Positions 16,993-26,532 of a stretch of 64,000 nucleotides of DNA are shown one piece after another (within the stretch, counting starts at the first letter, position 1; every line of letters starts with the position of its first letter). The position numbers and the translations under genes are program-made. Under the pieces are notes generated by a model. It did no database searches, had not been told where the DNA came from, and worked only from the letters and a program-made list of their open reading frames with translations. This stretch comes from Desulfuromonadales bacterium. GTDB taxonomy: Bacteria > Desulfobacterota > Desulfuromonadia > Desulfuromonadales > BM103. The DNA lies in NCBI GenBank assembly GCA_014860225.1, contig JACZKE010000052.1:62001-126000 (forward strand). The letters are read 5' to 3'.

Positions 16993-18576
16993 TTATAAAA
17001 CAATCTGGCTTGCGGCTACGATGTGTGGGTGAGCGCGCAATTTTTCCAGAGTTTCATCAGAAATGCAACTGTCAACATTGATCAGGGAGACGGCCTGGCC
17101 GTCAACCGATTGGCGAGTCAGGTTCATGCCGGCGATATTGATCTGTGCTTCGCCAAGCACCTGGCCGATAAAGCCGATGATGCCGGGGCGGTCTTCGTTA
17201 AACAGCACCAGAATATGGCCGTGAGGTATAGCTTCAACGTAGCAGCCGTTAACGCGCACAATGCGGTAGTCGTCTTCACCAAACATGGCTCCGCAGATGG
17301 CGTGCTCGCCCTTTGCGCCAACCACCGTGAGACGTATCATGCTGGAGAACCCGCGGGATATCTGGCTACGGGTTTCGCTGACCAGAATGCCACGCTCCCT
17401 GGCCAGGTGTGGCGCATTGATGTAGTTGGCTTCGGGGCCGATCATTGGCGTCAGGATGCCCTTCAGGGCGGCCATGGTCAATGGTTCGGTCGGATGTTCG
17501 GTCACCGTGCCGGCATATTCGAGGCGGATTTCTTCAAGGCCCGTGCCGTACAATTGGGCCTGGAATGAACCGAGCCGTTCTGCAAGCTCCAGATGCGGGC
17601 GCAAGTTTGCCAGCAGGTCCGCGCTGATCGACGGTACATTGACAGCGTTGACAATGATGCCATTGGTCAAAAAGTCAATGACCTGCGTAGCGACCTGGAC
17701 CGTGACGTTCACCTGGGCGTCACGAGTGGCCGTGCGCAGGTGCGGGGTACAGATGACCTGCTCGAGTTTCAGCAGGGGGTTGTCGGCGCCGGGCGGTTCT
17801 TTCGCGAAAACATCGATGCCGGCACCGCTCACGCGGCCTGCCTCGATCGCCTCGGCCAAAGCTGTTTCATCGATCAGGCCACCGGTCGCGCAGTTGATGA
17901 TGTAACATCCAGGCTTGACTCTTGCCAGAGTTTCTCTGTTGAGAATGTTGGCGGTGTCTGCATTGAGCGGGGTGTGCAGGGTCAGGAAATCGGAACGGGT
18001 TAGCAGTTCCTCAAAGGTGACCTGTTCTGCGCCAAGCAGGCGAATGGTCTCCTCGGTAAGATAGGGGTCGTAAACAATCGGCTTCATTTTCAGGGCAATG
18101 GCCCTTTCAACGACCAGTCGGCCTATCTTTCCGCCACCGAGGACACCGATGGTTTTTCCGGCTATTTCGATTCCCAGAAAACGCTCTGATTGCCATTGGC
18201 CGCTCTTGGTCGATTGACAGGCACTCGGAATCCGTCTGGCCAGGGCGAAAACCATGGCGATGGTATGCTCAGCGGTGGTGGTCGTGCTGCCGAACGGGGT
18301 GTGCATGATGACGACCCCTTTACGATTGGCTGCTTCAAGATCCAGGTTGTCGGTGCCGACGCCGGCACGGCCCACCACTTTGAGCCTGTTGGCAGCCTGG
18401 AACACCTCTTCCGTGACCTGCGTGCCGCTGCGGACAATCAGTGCGTCTGCTTCGGCAACAGCCTCGAGCAGTTGCTCGGTCGTCAGCCCGGGCTGATAGT
18501 CAAGCACGATACCTTCTGCCTGTTCCAGGACATGAAGGCCTTCAGTGGGGAATTTGTCAGATACCAGTACTCTCAT
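16993..18576 (-). CDS. serA: D-3-phosphoglycerate dehydrogenase, long form with C-terminal ACT domain
   Basis: Oxidises 3-phosphoglycerate to 3-phosphohydroxypyruvate, the first step of serine synthesis. 527 residues from ATG 18576; an upstream in-frame start at 18645 would lie before the promoter proposed here. The NAD-binding motif is GVLGGGKIGRLV, the Arg and Glu positions are within NCATGGLIDETAL and the His is in CTPHL. An intervening substrate-like domain (about 320-450) and an ACT domain (about 450-527, GHILVLFNEDRPGIIGFIG) follow, as in the long bacterial form. Serine feedback through ACT is likely. A second, shorter SerA is encoded at 61033-62202. Confidence 0.95.
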   Translation of the reverse strand: MRVLVSDKFPTEGLHVLEQAEGIVLDYQPGLTTEQLLEAVAEADALIVRSGTQVTEEVFQAANRLKVVGRAGVGTDNLDLEAANRKGVVIMHTPFGSTTTTAEHTIAMVFALARRIPSACQSTKSGQWQSERFLGIEIAGKTIGVLGGGKIGRLVVERAIALKMKPIVYDPYLTEETIRLLGAEQVTFEELLTRSDFLTLHTPLNADTANILNRETLARVKPGCYIINCATGGLIDETALAEAIEAGRVSGAGIDVFAKEPPGADNPLLKLEQVICTPHLRTATRDAQVNVTVQVATQVIDFLTNGIIVNAVNVPSISADLLANLRPHLELAERLGSFQAQLYGTGLEEIRLEYAGTVTEHPTEPLTMAALKGILTPMIGPEANYINAPHLARERGILVSETRSQISRGFSSMIRLTVVGAKGEHAICGAMFGEDDYRIVRVNGCYVEAIPHGHILVLFNEDRPGIIGFIGQVLGEAQINIAGMNLTRQSVDGQAVSLINVDSCISDETLEKLRAHPHIVAASQIVL

Positions 18577-18635
18577 GACATGGGTCCGTAGCGGCTGGAA
18601 AGGGGTATTGTTCAATAGTTGTAACCTAACATCGT

Positions 18636-18664
18636 AAACTAGCAATCGGCATTTCCTCTGTCAA
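18636..18664 (-). promoter_or_regulatory. Candidate sigma-70 promoter for serA-hisZ-purA
   Basis: On the minus strand TTGACA (complement of 18659-18664), a 17-bp spacer and TAGTTT (complement of 18636-18641). The predicted start near 18629 leaves a leader of about 53 nt before ATG 18576, supporting that start. Confidence 0.5.
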
Positions 18665-18717
18665 GGTGAAAGGCCGGCGTTGCCAATGGTTGAACCCTTG
18701 AATTTGCCGCTTGCTGA

Positions 18718-20223
18718 TTATTGCTCACTGGCCAATTTTTGCAGAAACGCGACCAGCAACCGGACGCCAATCCCGGTACCACCTTTCGGAATGTAGGGTT
18801 GATTCTGGTCGCGCCAGGCGGTCCCGGCGATATCCAGATGCGCCCAGCGGTAATCCTTGGCGAACTTCTTCAGGAAAGCAGCTGCTGTGATTGTCCCGGC
18901 AGGTCTCCCTCCGGTATTCTTGACGTCAGCAACGTCACTTTTGATCTGTTGATCGTAGTCGTCCCAGAGCGGCAGTTGCCAGAGTCGCTCGCCGCTTTCG
19001 TCTCCTGCGTTCAGCAGTGATTGCACAAGTTTCTGGTCGTTGCCGAGGACGGCCGTTGCATGGTGTCCCAAGGCAATGATGCAGGCTCCTGTCAGGGTCG
19101 CCAGATCAATGACCAGTTTCGGTTCGTAACGCTTTGCATAAGTCAGGGCATCGGCGAGGATCAGTCGTCCTTCGGCGTCGGTGTTGAGGACCTCAATCGT
19201 CTGGCCGGAAAGGCTGGTCAGGATGTCCCCGGGTCGATATGCTGTCCCCGATGGAAGGTTTTCCACTGCCGGTACGATGCCGACCAGGTTGACTGGTATT
19301 TCGAGCAGAGCAGCGGCCAGCATGGTGCCAATTACTGCGGCACCGCCAGCCATATCCATCTTCATCTCGTCCATTTTGTCGGCGGGTTTTAATGAAATCC
19401 CGCCGGCATCAAAAACTACTCCTTTACCGACCAGGGCAATCGGCGCTTCGTCCTTATTGCCGCCACGATGCTCAAGGACAATCAGCAGGGGTTCACGTAC
19501 GCTGCCCTGGGCAACGCCGAGCAGGGCACCAAATCCCTCTTTGATCAATTCTTCCTGGCCGAGAATCTTGCACTGCAGGCTGCTTTCGTCCGCAGCCGCC
19601 CGGGCCTGTTCGGCAAGGTAGGCAGGTGATTTGACGTTACCTGGTGCATTGACCAGGTCGCGAGCGAGCATGACTGCCCGGCAGATCTTTTGTGTTCTCG
19701 CCAGGGCGGATTCACAGTCCTGCTTGTCGTGGTCGCTGTTGATCAGCAAACTCACTGATTTCGGAAGTTTGCGCGAATCTCTGGCCTCTTCACCGAGAAA
19801 CCGGTCATATCGATAGCTGGCAAGAAGAATCCCTTCAGCGGTAGCCTGGAGGTGTGCAACGCAGTCACTGTCTTTGGCACCGAGTGGCAAGGTAAAGGCT
19901 GCCTGGCCCATTTTTTTCTCGGTCACTTGTTGCATGGCACTTCCTGCTGCCTGACGGACCTTTTCGGGGGTACTCTCTGCTTTTGAGCCGAGGCCTATCA
20001 GCAGAACCCGCTTCGCCGGCAGGTGCCCGGCCGGCTGGAAGAGTATCTGCTCGCCGTCTTTCCCCGTGAATTCGCCGTGGCGTTTGGCCTGTTGCAGCAG
20101 CCCGGCCAGTTTTTGATCAAGCTCTTTCAGGAGTGGATCAGAAAGGCCCTTTTCGTAGACGCTGATCACCAGGCAGGCCGTTTTTGTTCGTAGCGGGGGT
20201 GTTTTGCTAATCTTTATCTCCAT
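18718..20223 (-). CDS. pepA: Leucyl aminopeptidase (M17, cytosol aminopeptidase)
   Basis: Cytoplasmic hexameric dizinc exopeptidase that removes N-terminal residues. 501 residues from ATG 20223 (a GTG sits directly before it; AAGGAG serves either). The catalytic C-terminal domain has the hallmark NTDAEGRLILADAL, the metal/lysine region VGKGVVFDAGGISLKP and DMAGGAAV. In E. coli PepA also binds DNA; no evidence bears on that here. Single gene downstream of an inverted-repeat hairpin, transcribed away from hemL's end. Confidence 0.96.
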   Translation of the reverse strand: MEIKISKTPPLRTKTACLVISVYEKGLSDPLLKELDQKLAGLLQQAKRHGEFTGKDGEQILFQPAGHLPAKRVLLIGLGSKAESTPEKVRQAAGSAMQQVTEKKMGQAAFTLPLGAKDSDCVAHLQATAEGILLASYRYDRFLGEEARDSRKLPKSVSLLINSDHDKQDCESALARTQKICRAVMLARDLVNAPGNVKSPAYLAEQARAAADESSLQCKILGQEELIKEGFGALLGVAQGSVREPLLIVLEHRGGNKDEAPIALVGKGVVFDAGGISLKPADKMDEMKMDMAGGAAVIGTMLAAALLEIPVNLVGIVPAVENLPSGTAYRPGDILTSLSGQTIEVLNTDAEGRLILADALTYAKRYEPKLVIDLATLTGACIIALGHHATAVLGNDQKLVQSLLNAGDESGERLWQLPLWDDYDQQIKSDVADVKNTGGRPAGTITAAAFLKKFAKDYRWAHLDIAGTAWRDQNQPYIPKGGTGIGVRLLVAFLQKLASEQ

Positions 20224-20301
20224 CACTGATTCTCCTTAAATCCCTACAGGGCCATTCGAAAAATGCAACATCTACATGATATGCCGGTTTGTGTCATTTG
20301 G

Positions 20302-20341
20302 CCAGGAGTCTGTCGGCCTAAATGGGCCGACAGACTCCTGG
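20302..20341. repeat. Solo terminal-inverted-repeat hairpin related to the 169-bp element
   Basis: A 17-bp perfect inverted repeat, CCAGGAGTCTGTCGGCC and its complement, separated by six bases. The core AGGAGTCTGTCGG is identical to the end of repeat copy 2, so this looks like the element with its interior lost. It also falls in the pepA upstream region and could act as a hairpin in RNA. Confidence 0.75.
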
Positions 20342-20364
20342 AGGCAAGTAATCATTGCGGATTT

Positions 20365-20405
20365 ACGAAAGCGGGCCGGAGCAAATGCTCCGGCCCGCTT
20401 TCGTT
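20365..20405 (-). terminator. Long stem-loop after hemL
   Basis: ACGAAAGCGGGCCGGAGCA pairs fully with its complement across a two-base loop. It begins about 19 bp past the hemL stop. The T-run is weak in both directions, so termination may be partial. Confidence 0.7.
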
Positions 20406-20423
20406 TGCTGTAGAAAACTGCGG

Positions 20424-21707
20424 TTACAGAGTTTTGAATGACTTGTGGGCTGCTTCAATGGTTTTATCAAGGTCTTCCTGCGAATGGGCAACGCTCATAA
20501 AGCCTGCTTCATATTGTGATGGCGCGATATTGATCCCTTCATCGAGCATGCTGCGGAAGAATCTGGCGAAGATCTGAGGTGTTTCCGGTTTGACGTCATT
20601 GAAGTTAAAGACTTCCTGCTGTTGGAAATAAGTACAGAACATGCCGCCAACCCGCTGCAGGGAGGTCGGTATTTTGGCTTCGGCCGCGGCTTCCTGCAGG
20701 CCTTTGCAGAGATAGGCGCTCTTCTCCTCGACGGTCTCGTAAAAACCGTCCTGTTGCAGAAGTTTCAGAGTGGCGATGCCGGCGCTCATGGCCAGCGGGT
20801 TGCCGGACAGGGTGCCGGCCTGGTAGACGCCACCCTCAGGGGAAAGATGATCCATGATCACCTGTTTGCCACCGAAAGCGCCGACCGGAAGTCCTCCGCC
20901 GATGATTTTGCCGAGACAGACCAGGTCGCCACGGACGCCGAAGCGTTCCTGGGCGCCGCCGTAGGCAACCCGGAAGCCGGTCATGACTTCATCGATGATC
21001 AGGACGATTCCTTCAGCATCACAGAGTTGCCGCAGTCCTTCGAGAAACCCCGGCTGCGGTGCGACACAACCCATATTGCCGGCAACCGGTTCAAGGATGA
21101 TGCAGGCGATCTCGCCCGGGTTGGCAGCGGCCATCGCCTTGACATCTTCGAGATCGTTGTAGGTGGCCGTCAGGGTGTACTTGGCAAAATCGGCTGGTAC
21201 GCCGGATGAGGTCGGTACGCCAAAAGTTGCCAGGCCGCTACCGGCTTTGACCAGCAGCGAGTCGGCGTGGCCATGATAACAGCCGTCGAATTTAAGAATT
21301 TTGTCGCGACCGGTATAGCCGCGTGCCAAACGGATGGCGCTCATGGTCGCTTCAGTGCCGGATGAGACCATGCGAACCTTTTCAATGTTCGGATAAGCTT
21401 CGCAGACCATCTCGGCTAGTTCGGTTTCGCGGGCCGTGGGAGCCCCGAAAGAGGCGCCGGTTGCCGCAGTTTGTTGGATGGCCTCCACGACTTTCGGGTG
21501 ACAGTGGCCAAGGATCATCGGTCCCCAGGAGCCGACGTAATCAATATAGGCATTGTCATCAGCGTCGAAAATTTTCGAACCGGCGGCTCGGGCAATAAAA
21601 ATAGGGTCGCAACCAACGGATCTGAACGCGCGGACCGGGCTGTTAACGCCCCCGGGAATAACTTTCCTGGCTTTGGCAAAGAGGGTAGAAGATTGCTGGT
21701 GGTTCAT
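20424..21707 (-). CDS. hemL: Glutamate-1-semialdehyde 2,1-aminomutase
   Basis: PLP/PMP enzyme giving 5-aminolevulinate in the C5 haem pathway, consistent with a cytochrome-rich organism. 427 residues, the standard length. The N-terminus reads [18 protein letters not shown], the substrate region [19 protein letters not shown], and the PLP lysine is Lys267 in [16 protein letters not shown] 21707 has AAGGAGAAACC before it. It is the last gene on this strand before the divergent rnf operon. Confidence 0.98.
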   Translation of the reverse strand: MNHQQSSTLFAKARKVIPGGVNSPVRAFRSVGCDPIFIARAAGSKIFDADDNAYIDYVGSWGPMILGHCHPKVVEAIQQTAATGASFGAPTARETELAEMVCEAYPNIEKVRMVSSGTEATMSAIRLARGYTGRDKILKFDGCYHGHADSLLVKAGSGLATFGVPTSSGVPADFAKYTLTATYNDLEDVKAMAAANPGEIACIILEPVAGNMGCVAPQPGFLEGLRQLCDAEGIVLIIDEVMTGFRVAYGGAQERFGVRGDLVCLGKIIGGGLPVGAFGGKQVIMDHLSPEGGVYQAGTLSGNPLAMSAGIATLKLLQQDGFYETVEEKSAYLCKGLQEAAAEAKIPTSLQRVGGMFCTYFQQQEVFNFNDVKPETPQIFARFFRSMLDEGINIAPSQYEAGFMSVAHSQEDLDKTIEAAHKSFKTL

Positions 21708-22034
21708 GGTTTCTCCTTGGCTGCTCGAGTCAGTGTGATCGTTTGCATAAATGAGTCGGAACGTGTTGTCCAGGTTGAATCCGGAACTGCAGACCGTCTG
21801 TTAGCATAGCCGCCAAAAGCTGTCAAGGTGCCGTCGGTACCTCCGCTCAAATCAGCGTCCTCCGTTTGGCCCAATGCCGGAGCAGAATTCGGCATAATTG
21901 AAATGATTGAGTAATTCGTTGTGGTGTCCCCTGTAAAATCAGCCTGTTTAAATTTGGCGCTCAGCCAATAAAAACACTTGTTGCCTTTATTGATATTGCT
22001 GAAGCGGGACTAAAAGATTCTCATTGTATAGCGT
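21708..22034. other. Intergenic region between hemL and rnf
   Basis: About 330 bp upstream of both hemL and the rnf promoter. Nothing coding or structured is recognised apart from the promoter annotated next to it. Confidence 0.5.
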
Positions 22035-22063
22035 TTGACTTTGATCGATAACTGATTTATAAA
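22035..22063 (+). promoter_or_regulatory. Strong sigma-70-type promoter for the rnf operon
   Basis: TTGACT (22035-22040), a 17-bp spacer, then TATAAA (22058-22063): five of six matches in each box. The start is expected near 22070, giving a leader of about 28 nt to the rnfA ATG at 22098. Confidence 0.7.
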
Positions 22064-22097
22064 CGCGGGTCTGACCAATTTATACAGGGTAGGGTAT

Positions 22098-22679
22098 ATG
22101 GCTGATCTGCTTGTCATTCTGGTAAGCGCCATCTTTGTCAACAACTTCGTGTTGGCGCGTTTCCTCGGCATTTGTCCGTTTCTGGGTGTTTCCAAGAAAG
22201 TGGAAACTGCACTGGGAATGGGGATGGCTGTGACTTTTGTTATGACTGTCGCCACAGTGGTGACCTGGTTTATCCAGTACTTTGTCCTGATCCCCTTCGG
22301 TATCGAATATCTGCAAACCATTGCCTTCATTCTGGTCATTGCATCTCTGGTTCAGCTGGTTGAGATGGTGATCCAAAAGGTCAGTCCGATCCTCTATCAA
22401 TCCCTGGGGATTTTCCTGCCGCTGATTACCACCAATTGTGCAGTCCTGGGGCTGGCTGTTCTCAATATTCAAAAGGATTATACCTTTCTGGAGGGTGTTG
22501 TCTTTTCCATCGGGGCTGCGCTCGGCTTTACTCTGGCCCTGGTTCTGTTTGCCGGTCTGCGTGAGCGGCTTGAACTCTGTGCTATACCGCAGAGCTTTCG
22601 CGGCACGGCAATCGCTCTGGTGACGGCCGGACTTTTATCGCTGGCCTTCATGGGCTTTGCCGGCCTGGTCAAAGGCTAG
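22098..22679 (+). CDS. rnfA: Rnf electron transport complex subunit A
   Basis: Integral membrane subunit of the ion-pumping ferredoxin:NAD+ oxidoreductase. 193 residues with about six helices. The N-terminal [20 protein letters not shown] and the mirrored [11 protein letters not shown] segment are the two half-repeats that hold the shared membrane iron-sulfur cluster in the RnfA/RnfE pair. First gene in an A-B-C-D-G-E order, as in E. coli rsx and many Proteobacteria. Confidence 0.96.
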   Translation: MADLLVILVSAIFVNNFVLARFLGICPFLGVSKKVETALGMGMAVTFVMTVATVVTWFIQYFVLIPFGIEYLQTIAFILVIASLVQLVEMVIQKVSPILYQSLGIFLPLITTNCAVLGLAVLNIQKDYTFLEGVVFSIGAALGFTLALVLFAGLRERLELCAIPQSFRGTAIALVTAGLLSLAFMGFAGLVKG

Positions 22680-22741
22680 ACGACAGCTCTGGGGCCAGGC
22701 TCTTGCCCTGTTCTGTTAATCGTGAAACTCAAGGTTAAGGT

Positions 22742-23584
22742 ATGCTCGCAGCTATATTAAGTCTCGGATGTATTGGCATGGTGGCCGCCGTTGCGCTTGG
22801 CATTGCCGCTAAAAAATTTGCCGTCGAGGTTGATCCGCGTGAACTTGCGGCAATGGAGGTTCTGCCCGGAGCCAATTGTGGCGCCTGTGGTTTTCCCGGT
22901 TGTGCAGGTTATGCAAAAGCCCTGGTGGCCGGCACCGCCGATATCAACCAGTGCCCGCCGGGTGGTGCAGAAGTGGTGGCGAAGCTGGCCCGTATCCTCG
23001 GTGTCGAAGCCTCGGCATCAGCCTCTGAATTTGCCGTGGTCCTCTGCCAGGGTGATAACAGCAAAGCGCAGCTAAAGTACCACTACCTGGGGCTGGAAGA
23101 TTGCACGGCGGCACAGCGGATTGCCGATGGCCCGAAAGTCTGTCCCGGTGGTTGCCTGGGGCTAGGCTCCTGTCAGCGTGCCTGCCCTTTTGATGCCATA
23201 GAAATGACTGCCACAGGCCTGGCGGTTATCAACCGTGAGAAATGCACGGGCTGCCGCAAGTGTGTTGCCGTGTGCCCACGCCAGGTCATCCGCATGGCAC
23301 CATCTGAAGCGACTGTGCACGTGCTTTGTAACAGCCATGACAAGGGCGCTGTCGTACGCAAGTACTGCCAGGTCGGCTGCATCGCCTGCCACCTCTGCCA
23401 AAAAGCCGCCCCTGACGCCTACAAGATAGAGAACTTCCTTGCAACCGTTGTTTACGAACATCACAACGAAGCCGCTGTAGCGATCACCAAATGCCCGACC
23501 AAGTGCATTCGGGATTTTTCCGAGGGCTATCCTGATGGCAGTGCCCTGTTGCCTGCCGTTGCCGACAAACCTCATGCAGCCTGA
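22742..23584 (+). CDS. rnfB: Rnf complex subunit B (ferredoxin-type)
   Basis: 280 residues. One N-terminal membrane helix (about 3-22) is followed by the RnfB four-Fe-four-S domain GANCGACGFPGCAGYA (about 43-58) and then by cysteine clusters CPGGCLGLGSCQRACP and CTGCRKCVAVCP (about 140-185), which accept electrons from ferredoxin. A further Cys set follows near CQVGCIACHLC (about 215-225). Located 62 bp after rnfA. Confidence 0.95.
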   Translation: MLAAILSLGCIGMVAAVALGIAAKKFAVEVDPRELAAMEVLPGANCGACGFPGCAGYAKALVAGTADINQCPPGGAEVVAKLARILGVEASASASEFAVVLCQGDNSKAQLKYHYLGLEDCTAAQRIADGPKVCPGGCLGLGSCQRACPFDAIEMTATGLAVINREKCTGCRKCVAVCPRQVIRMAPSEATVHVLCNSHDKGAVVRKYCQVGCIACHLCQKAAPDAYKIENFLATVVYEHHNEAAVAITKCPTKCIRDFSEGYPDGSALLPAVADKPHAA

Positions 23585-23614
23585 TTACAGCCAAGCGTGA
23601 TTGGCAGACGAGAA

Positions 23615-24934
23615 ATGAAACTGAAAACCTTTGCAGGTGGCATACACCCTCCGGACAATAAACAGTGGTCATCGCACAAGGCGATTGAAGACTGTCCTTT
23701 ACCGGCGGAATTTGTTGTCCCCCTGGCCCAGCATATCGGTGCACCGTCAGTTGCCTGCGTCGAAATTGGTCAGCACGTGGCCAAGGGGCAGGAGATCGGC
23801 ACGGCCAAAGGCTTTGTCTCGGTACCGGTGCATGCGCCGACATCCGGCGAGGTCATCGCCATTGAATATCGCTCTCACCCCTGGGGGCCTTCATTGCCGG
23901 CGATTGTGATCAAGTCGGACGGTGATGATCGTTGGTCGACAGAACTGCAGCCGGCCGACCCGGCCGACCTCTCTGCCAATGACATGATTGAGAGAGTTCG
24001 CCAGGCCGGTGTGGTTGGTATGGGTGGCGCGGCGTTCCCGGCGCACGTCAAAATGTCACCGCCGCCGGAAAAGAAAGTCCGTACCCTGATTTTTAACGGC
24101 GTCGAGTGTGAACCATACCTGACGGCCGATCACCGCATGATGCTGGAAGAGCCGGAGCGTATTCTGCAGGGCATGGCCCTGTTGCAATCAGTGTTCGGCG
24201 CCGAGCGGGTCGTGATCGGTATTGAAGCCAATAAGTCGGATGCGATTGCCCTTTTTGAAAAGCATTGTCTCGGAACTGCAGTCGAAGTGGTGGCACTGAA
24301 AGTCAAGTATCCGCAAGGCGCCGAAAAACAGCTGATTGCTGCGGTAACCGGAAAGGAAGTGCCTTCGGGTGGTCTGCCCATGGATATCGGTGTCGCGGTA
24401 CACAATGTCTCGACGGCGGCTGCGGTGACTGATGCGGTCATCCATGGCCGGCCTCTGATCGAACGGATCTGTACGGTGACGGGGCCCGCAATTCGTGAGC
24501 CGAAGAATCTGCGCATCCGGATCGGTACGTTGCTTTCCCACCTGGTGGAGGTTTGTGGCGGGCTGGTCGAGCAACCGGGTAAAATTGTTCTCGGTGGTCC
24601 GATGATGGGATTTACCCAGCTCGGGTTCAACGCACCGGCAACCAAGGGTACCTCCGGCCTGCTGCTGTTGCGCACGCAAGATATTGACCCTCGTCCGGAA
24701 GGCCCGTGTATCCGTTGTGCGCGCTGTGTGCAGGCCTGTCCGATAAGAATCATGCCGACGACTATCGCTGCTTACGCGCGTCGGAATCTGCTTGCGGAAG
24801 CAGCTGAATATTGTGCGATGGACTGCATCGAATGCGGTAGCTGCAGCTACGTTTGCCCGGCAGCAATACCTCTGGTGCAGTCGATTCGATACGGCAAGGC
24901 GGCCATACTCGCCGAGAAGAGGAAATCTTCGTAA
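23615..24934 (+). CDS. rnfC: Rnf complex subunit C (NADH/FMN-binding)
   Basis: 439 residues from ATG 23615; a GTG at 23597 in frame adds six residues and is less likely because MKLKTFAGGIHPPDNK matches the family N-terminus. This peripheral subunit carries the flavin and NAD site (GMGGAAFPAHVKM, VECEPYLTADHRMM) and two four-Fe-four-S motifs near the end, CIRCARCVQACP and CIECGSCSYVCP. It is homologous to NuoF. Its stop is one base before the rnfD GTG. Confidence 0.95.
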   Translation: MKLKTFAGGIHPPDNKQWSSHKAIEDCPLPAEFVVPLAQHIGAPSVACVEIGQHVAKGQEIGTAKGFVSVPVHAPTSGEVIAIEYRSHPWGPSLPAIVIKSDGDDRWSTELQPADPADLSANDMIERVRQAGVVGMGGAAFPAHVKMSPPPEKKVRTLIFNGVECEPYLTADHRMMLEEPERILQGMALLQSVFGAERVVIGIEANKSDAIALFEKHCLGTAVEVVALKVKYPQGAEKQLIAAVTGKEVPSGGLPMDIGVAVHNVSTAAAVTDAVIHGRPLIERICTVTGPAIREPKNLRIRIGTLLSHLVEVCGGLVEQPGKIVLGGPMMGFTQLGFNAPATKGTSGLLLLRTQDIDPRPEGPCIRCARCVQACPIRIMPTTIAAYARRNLLAEAAEYCAMDCIECGSCSYVCPAAIPLVQSIRYGKAAILAEKRKSS

Positions 24935-24935
24935 A

Positions 24936-25925
24936 GTGAATCAGCAGCTTTATCTGTCATCTTCGCCACATATTCATTCAGGCGAAACCACGCCCAAGGT
25001 GATGCATGCTGTGCTCTACAGCCTGCTGCCGGCCTGTGGCGTGGCTGTCTATTTTTTTGGCCCCTCGGCACTGTCTGTGCTGCTGATAGCGACTCTGGGA
25101 TGTCTTGCCACCGAAGCAGTCTGCCAGCGTCTGATGGGGCAGCCGGTCACCCTTGCTGACGGCAGTGCCGCAATTACCGGCGTTCTGCTGGCATTCAACC
25201 TGCCGCCGTCAAGTCCCTGGTGGCTGACGCTGCTTGGTGCGGTCATTGCTATAGCTATCGGCAAGCAGGTTTATGGCGGCCTGGGCTCGAATCCCTTCAA
25301 CCCGGCGCTGGTGGCCAGGGTTGTGTTGCTCATTTCCTTTCCTGTGCAGATGACAACATGGTCGGCACCAGCACCACTTGGTTCCGGCCTCGACCTGGTG
25401 ACAACGGCGACCCCGTTGGCCGAGTGGAAGAATGCTGTCATGCTGACCGGACAGCTGCCCGACGAAATGCAGGGCAGCATGGCGAATTACTTTCTCGGCA
25501 ATATGCCTGGCTGCCTCGGCGAAGTATCCGCCCTGGCGCTGCTGCTCGGTGCGGCCTATCTTTTTTATCGGCGTGTTCTGACCTGGCATATCCCGACCGC
25601 CTTTGTCGGTACCGTGGTCCTGCTCTCGGGACTGTTCTGGCTGATCAACCCGGCAAAATACCCCAACCCGGTCTTTCATCTACTGACTGGCGGACTGATT
25701 CTCGGAGCTTTCTACATGGCAACGGACATGGTGACCACGCCGGTGTCCACAAAAGGCATGCTGCTGTTCGGGATCGGTTGCGGCCTGCTGACCGTTCTGA
25801 TCCGTCTGTTCGGCGGTTATCCCGAAGGCGTTTCTTTCGCCATTCTCCTGATGAATGCGGCGACCCCGCTGATCGATCGTTACTTGCGGCCACACACCTT
25901 TGGTGTCCTGGCGGGGAAGGCTTGA
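24936..25925 (+). CDS. rnfD: Rnf complex subunit D (membrane, covalent FMN)
   Basis: 329 residues from GTG 24936, preceded by AGAGGAAA. A longer frame beginning at 24792 overlaps rnfC and has no conserved residues, so it is rejected. About nine membrane helices. The covalent-FMN motif is DLVTTATPL with the modified Thr at about 159. Homologous to NqrB. Needs an ApbE-type flavin transferase, which is not in this window. Confidence 0.94.
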   Translation: MNQQLYLSSSPHIHSGETTPKVMHAVLYSLLPACGVAVYFFGPSALSVLLIATLGCLATEAVCQRLMGQPVTLADGSAAITGVLLAFNLPPSSPWWLTLLGAVIAIAIGKQVYGGLGSNPFNPALVARVVLLISFPVQMTTWSAPAPLGSGLDLVTTATPLAEWKNAVMLTGQLPDEMQGSMANYFLGNMPGCLGEVSALALLLGAAYLFYRRVLTWHIPTAFVGTVVLLSGLFWLINPAKYPNPVFHLLTGGLILGAFYMATDMVTTPVSTKGMLLFGIGCGLLTVLIRLFGGYPEGVSFAILLMNAATPLIDRYLRPHTFGVLAGKA

Positions 25926-25926
25926 T

Positions 25927-26532
25927 ATGAACGGACTGCCTCGCCTGGTTCTCGCATTGACCCTGATTACGGTGGGGGCGGGCCTGCTCCTGTCCCAGGT
26001 GGAGTCGATGACCCGCGCGCCGATTGCCGAGCAGCGCCGCCTGGAGACCCTGCGGGCCCTGCAGACCGTTTTGCCGGACTTTGACAACAGCCCCGATGCC
26101 GATACCGTTGAGTTGGCTTTCGGCACGGACAAGAAAGGCCGGGAGCTGAAGCGGACTTTCTTCCGCGGCCGGCAAGGCGCTGAGATTTCCGGCGTTGCCT
26201 TCTCCGTGGTCGCTCCCGACGGTTATAGCGGCAATATTAACATGATGGTTGGCGTTGACGCCGGAGGAACGGTGGTTGGGCTTGAGATTCTTACCCATGC
26301 CGAGACTCCCGGTCTGGGTGATAAAATCACCCATGATGAATTCAAGGGTCAGTTCAAAGGGAAGACGCTGGAGGGCTCGGATTGGCGCGTCAAGAAGGAT
26401 GGCGGCGATTTCGATCAGATCACCGGCGCCACGATTTCACCGCGGGCCGTCGTAAAAGCCGTGCATCAGGGGCTTCAGTTCTATCGGGAACATCAGCAGG
26501 ATGTGCTCACGGCTGAAAGGTTGAGCCAATGA
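25927..26532 (+). CDS. rnfG: Rnf complex subunit G (FMN-binding)
   Basis: 201 residues from ATG 25927, directly after the rnfD stop. One N-terminal membrane helix (about 5-22) leaves the domain outside the membrane. The FMN attachment motif is DQITGATISPRAV, with the final Thr of TGAT modified. Homologous to NqrC. The stop overlaps the start of rnfE by 4 bp. Confidence 0.94.
   Translation: MNGLPRLVLALTLITVGAGLLLSQVESMTRAPIAEQRRLETLRALQTVLPDFDNSPDADTVELAFGTDKKGRELKRTFFRGRQGAEISGVAFSVVAPDGYSGNINMMVGVDAGGTVVGLEILTHAETPGLGDKITHDEFKGQFKGKTLEGSDWRVKKDGGDFDQITGATISPRAVVKAVHQGLQFYREHQQDVLTAERLSQ

Noticed and set aside
24792-24935. Longer start for rnfD
   Set aside because: Would overlap rnfC by 143 bp and add non-conserved residues. 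The GTG at 24936 has a ribosome binding site and gives a normal RnfD.
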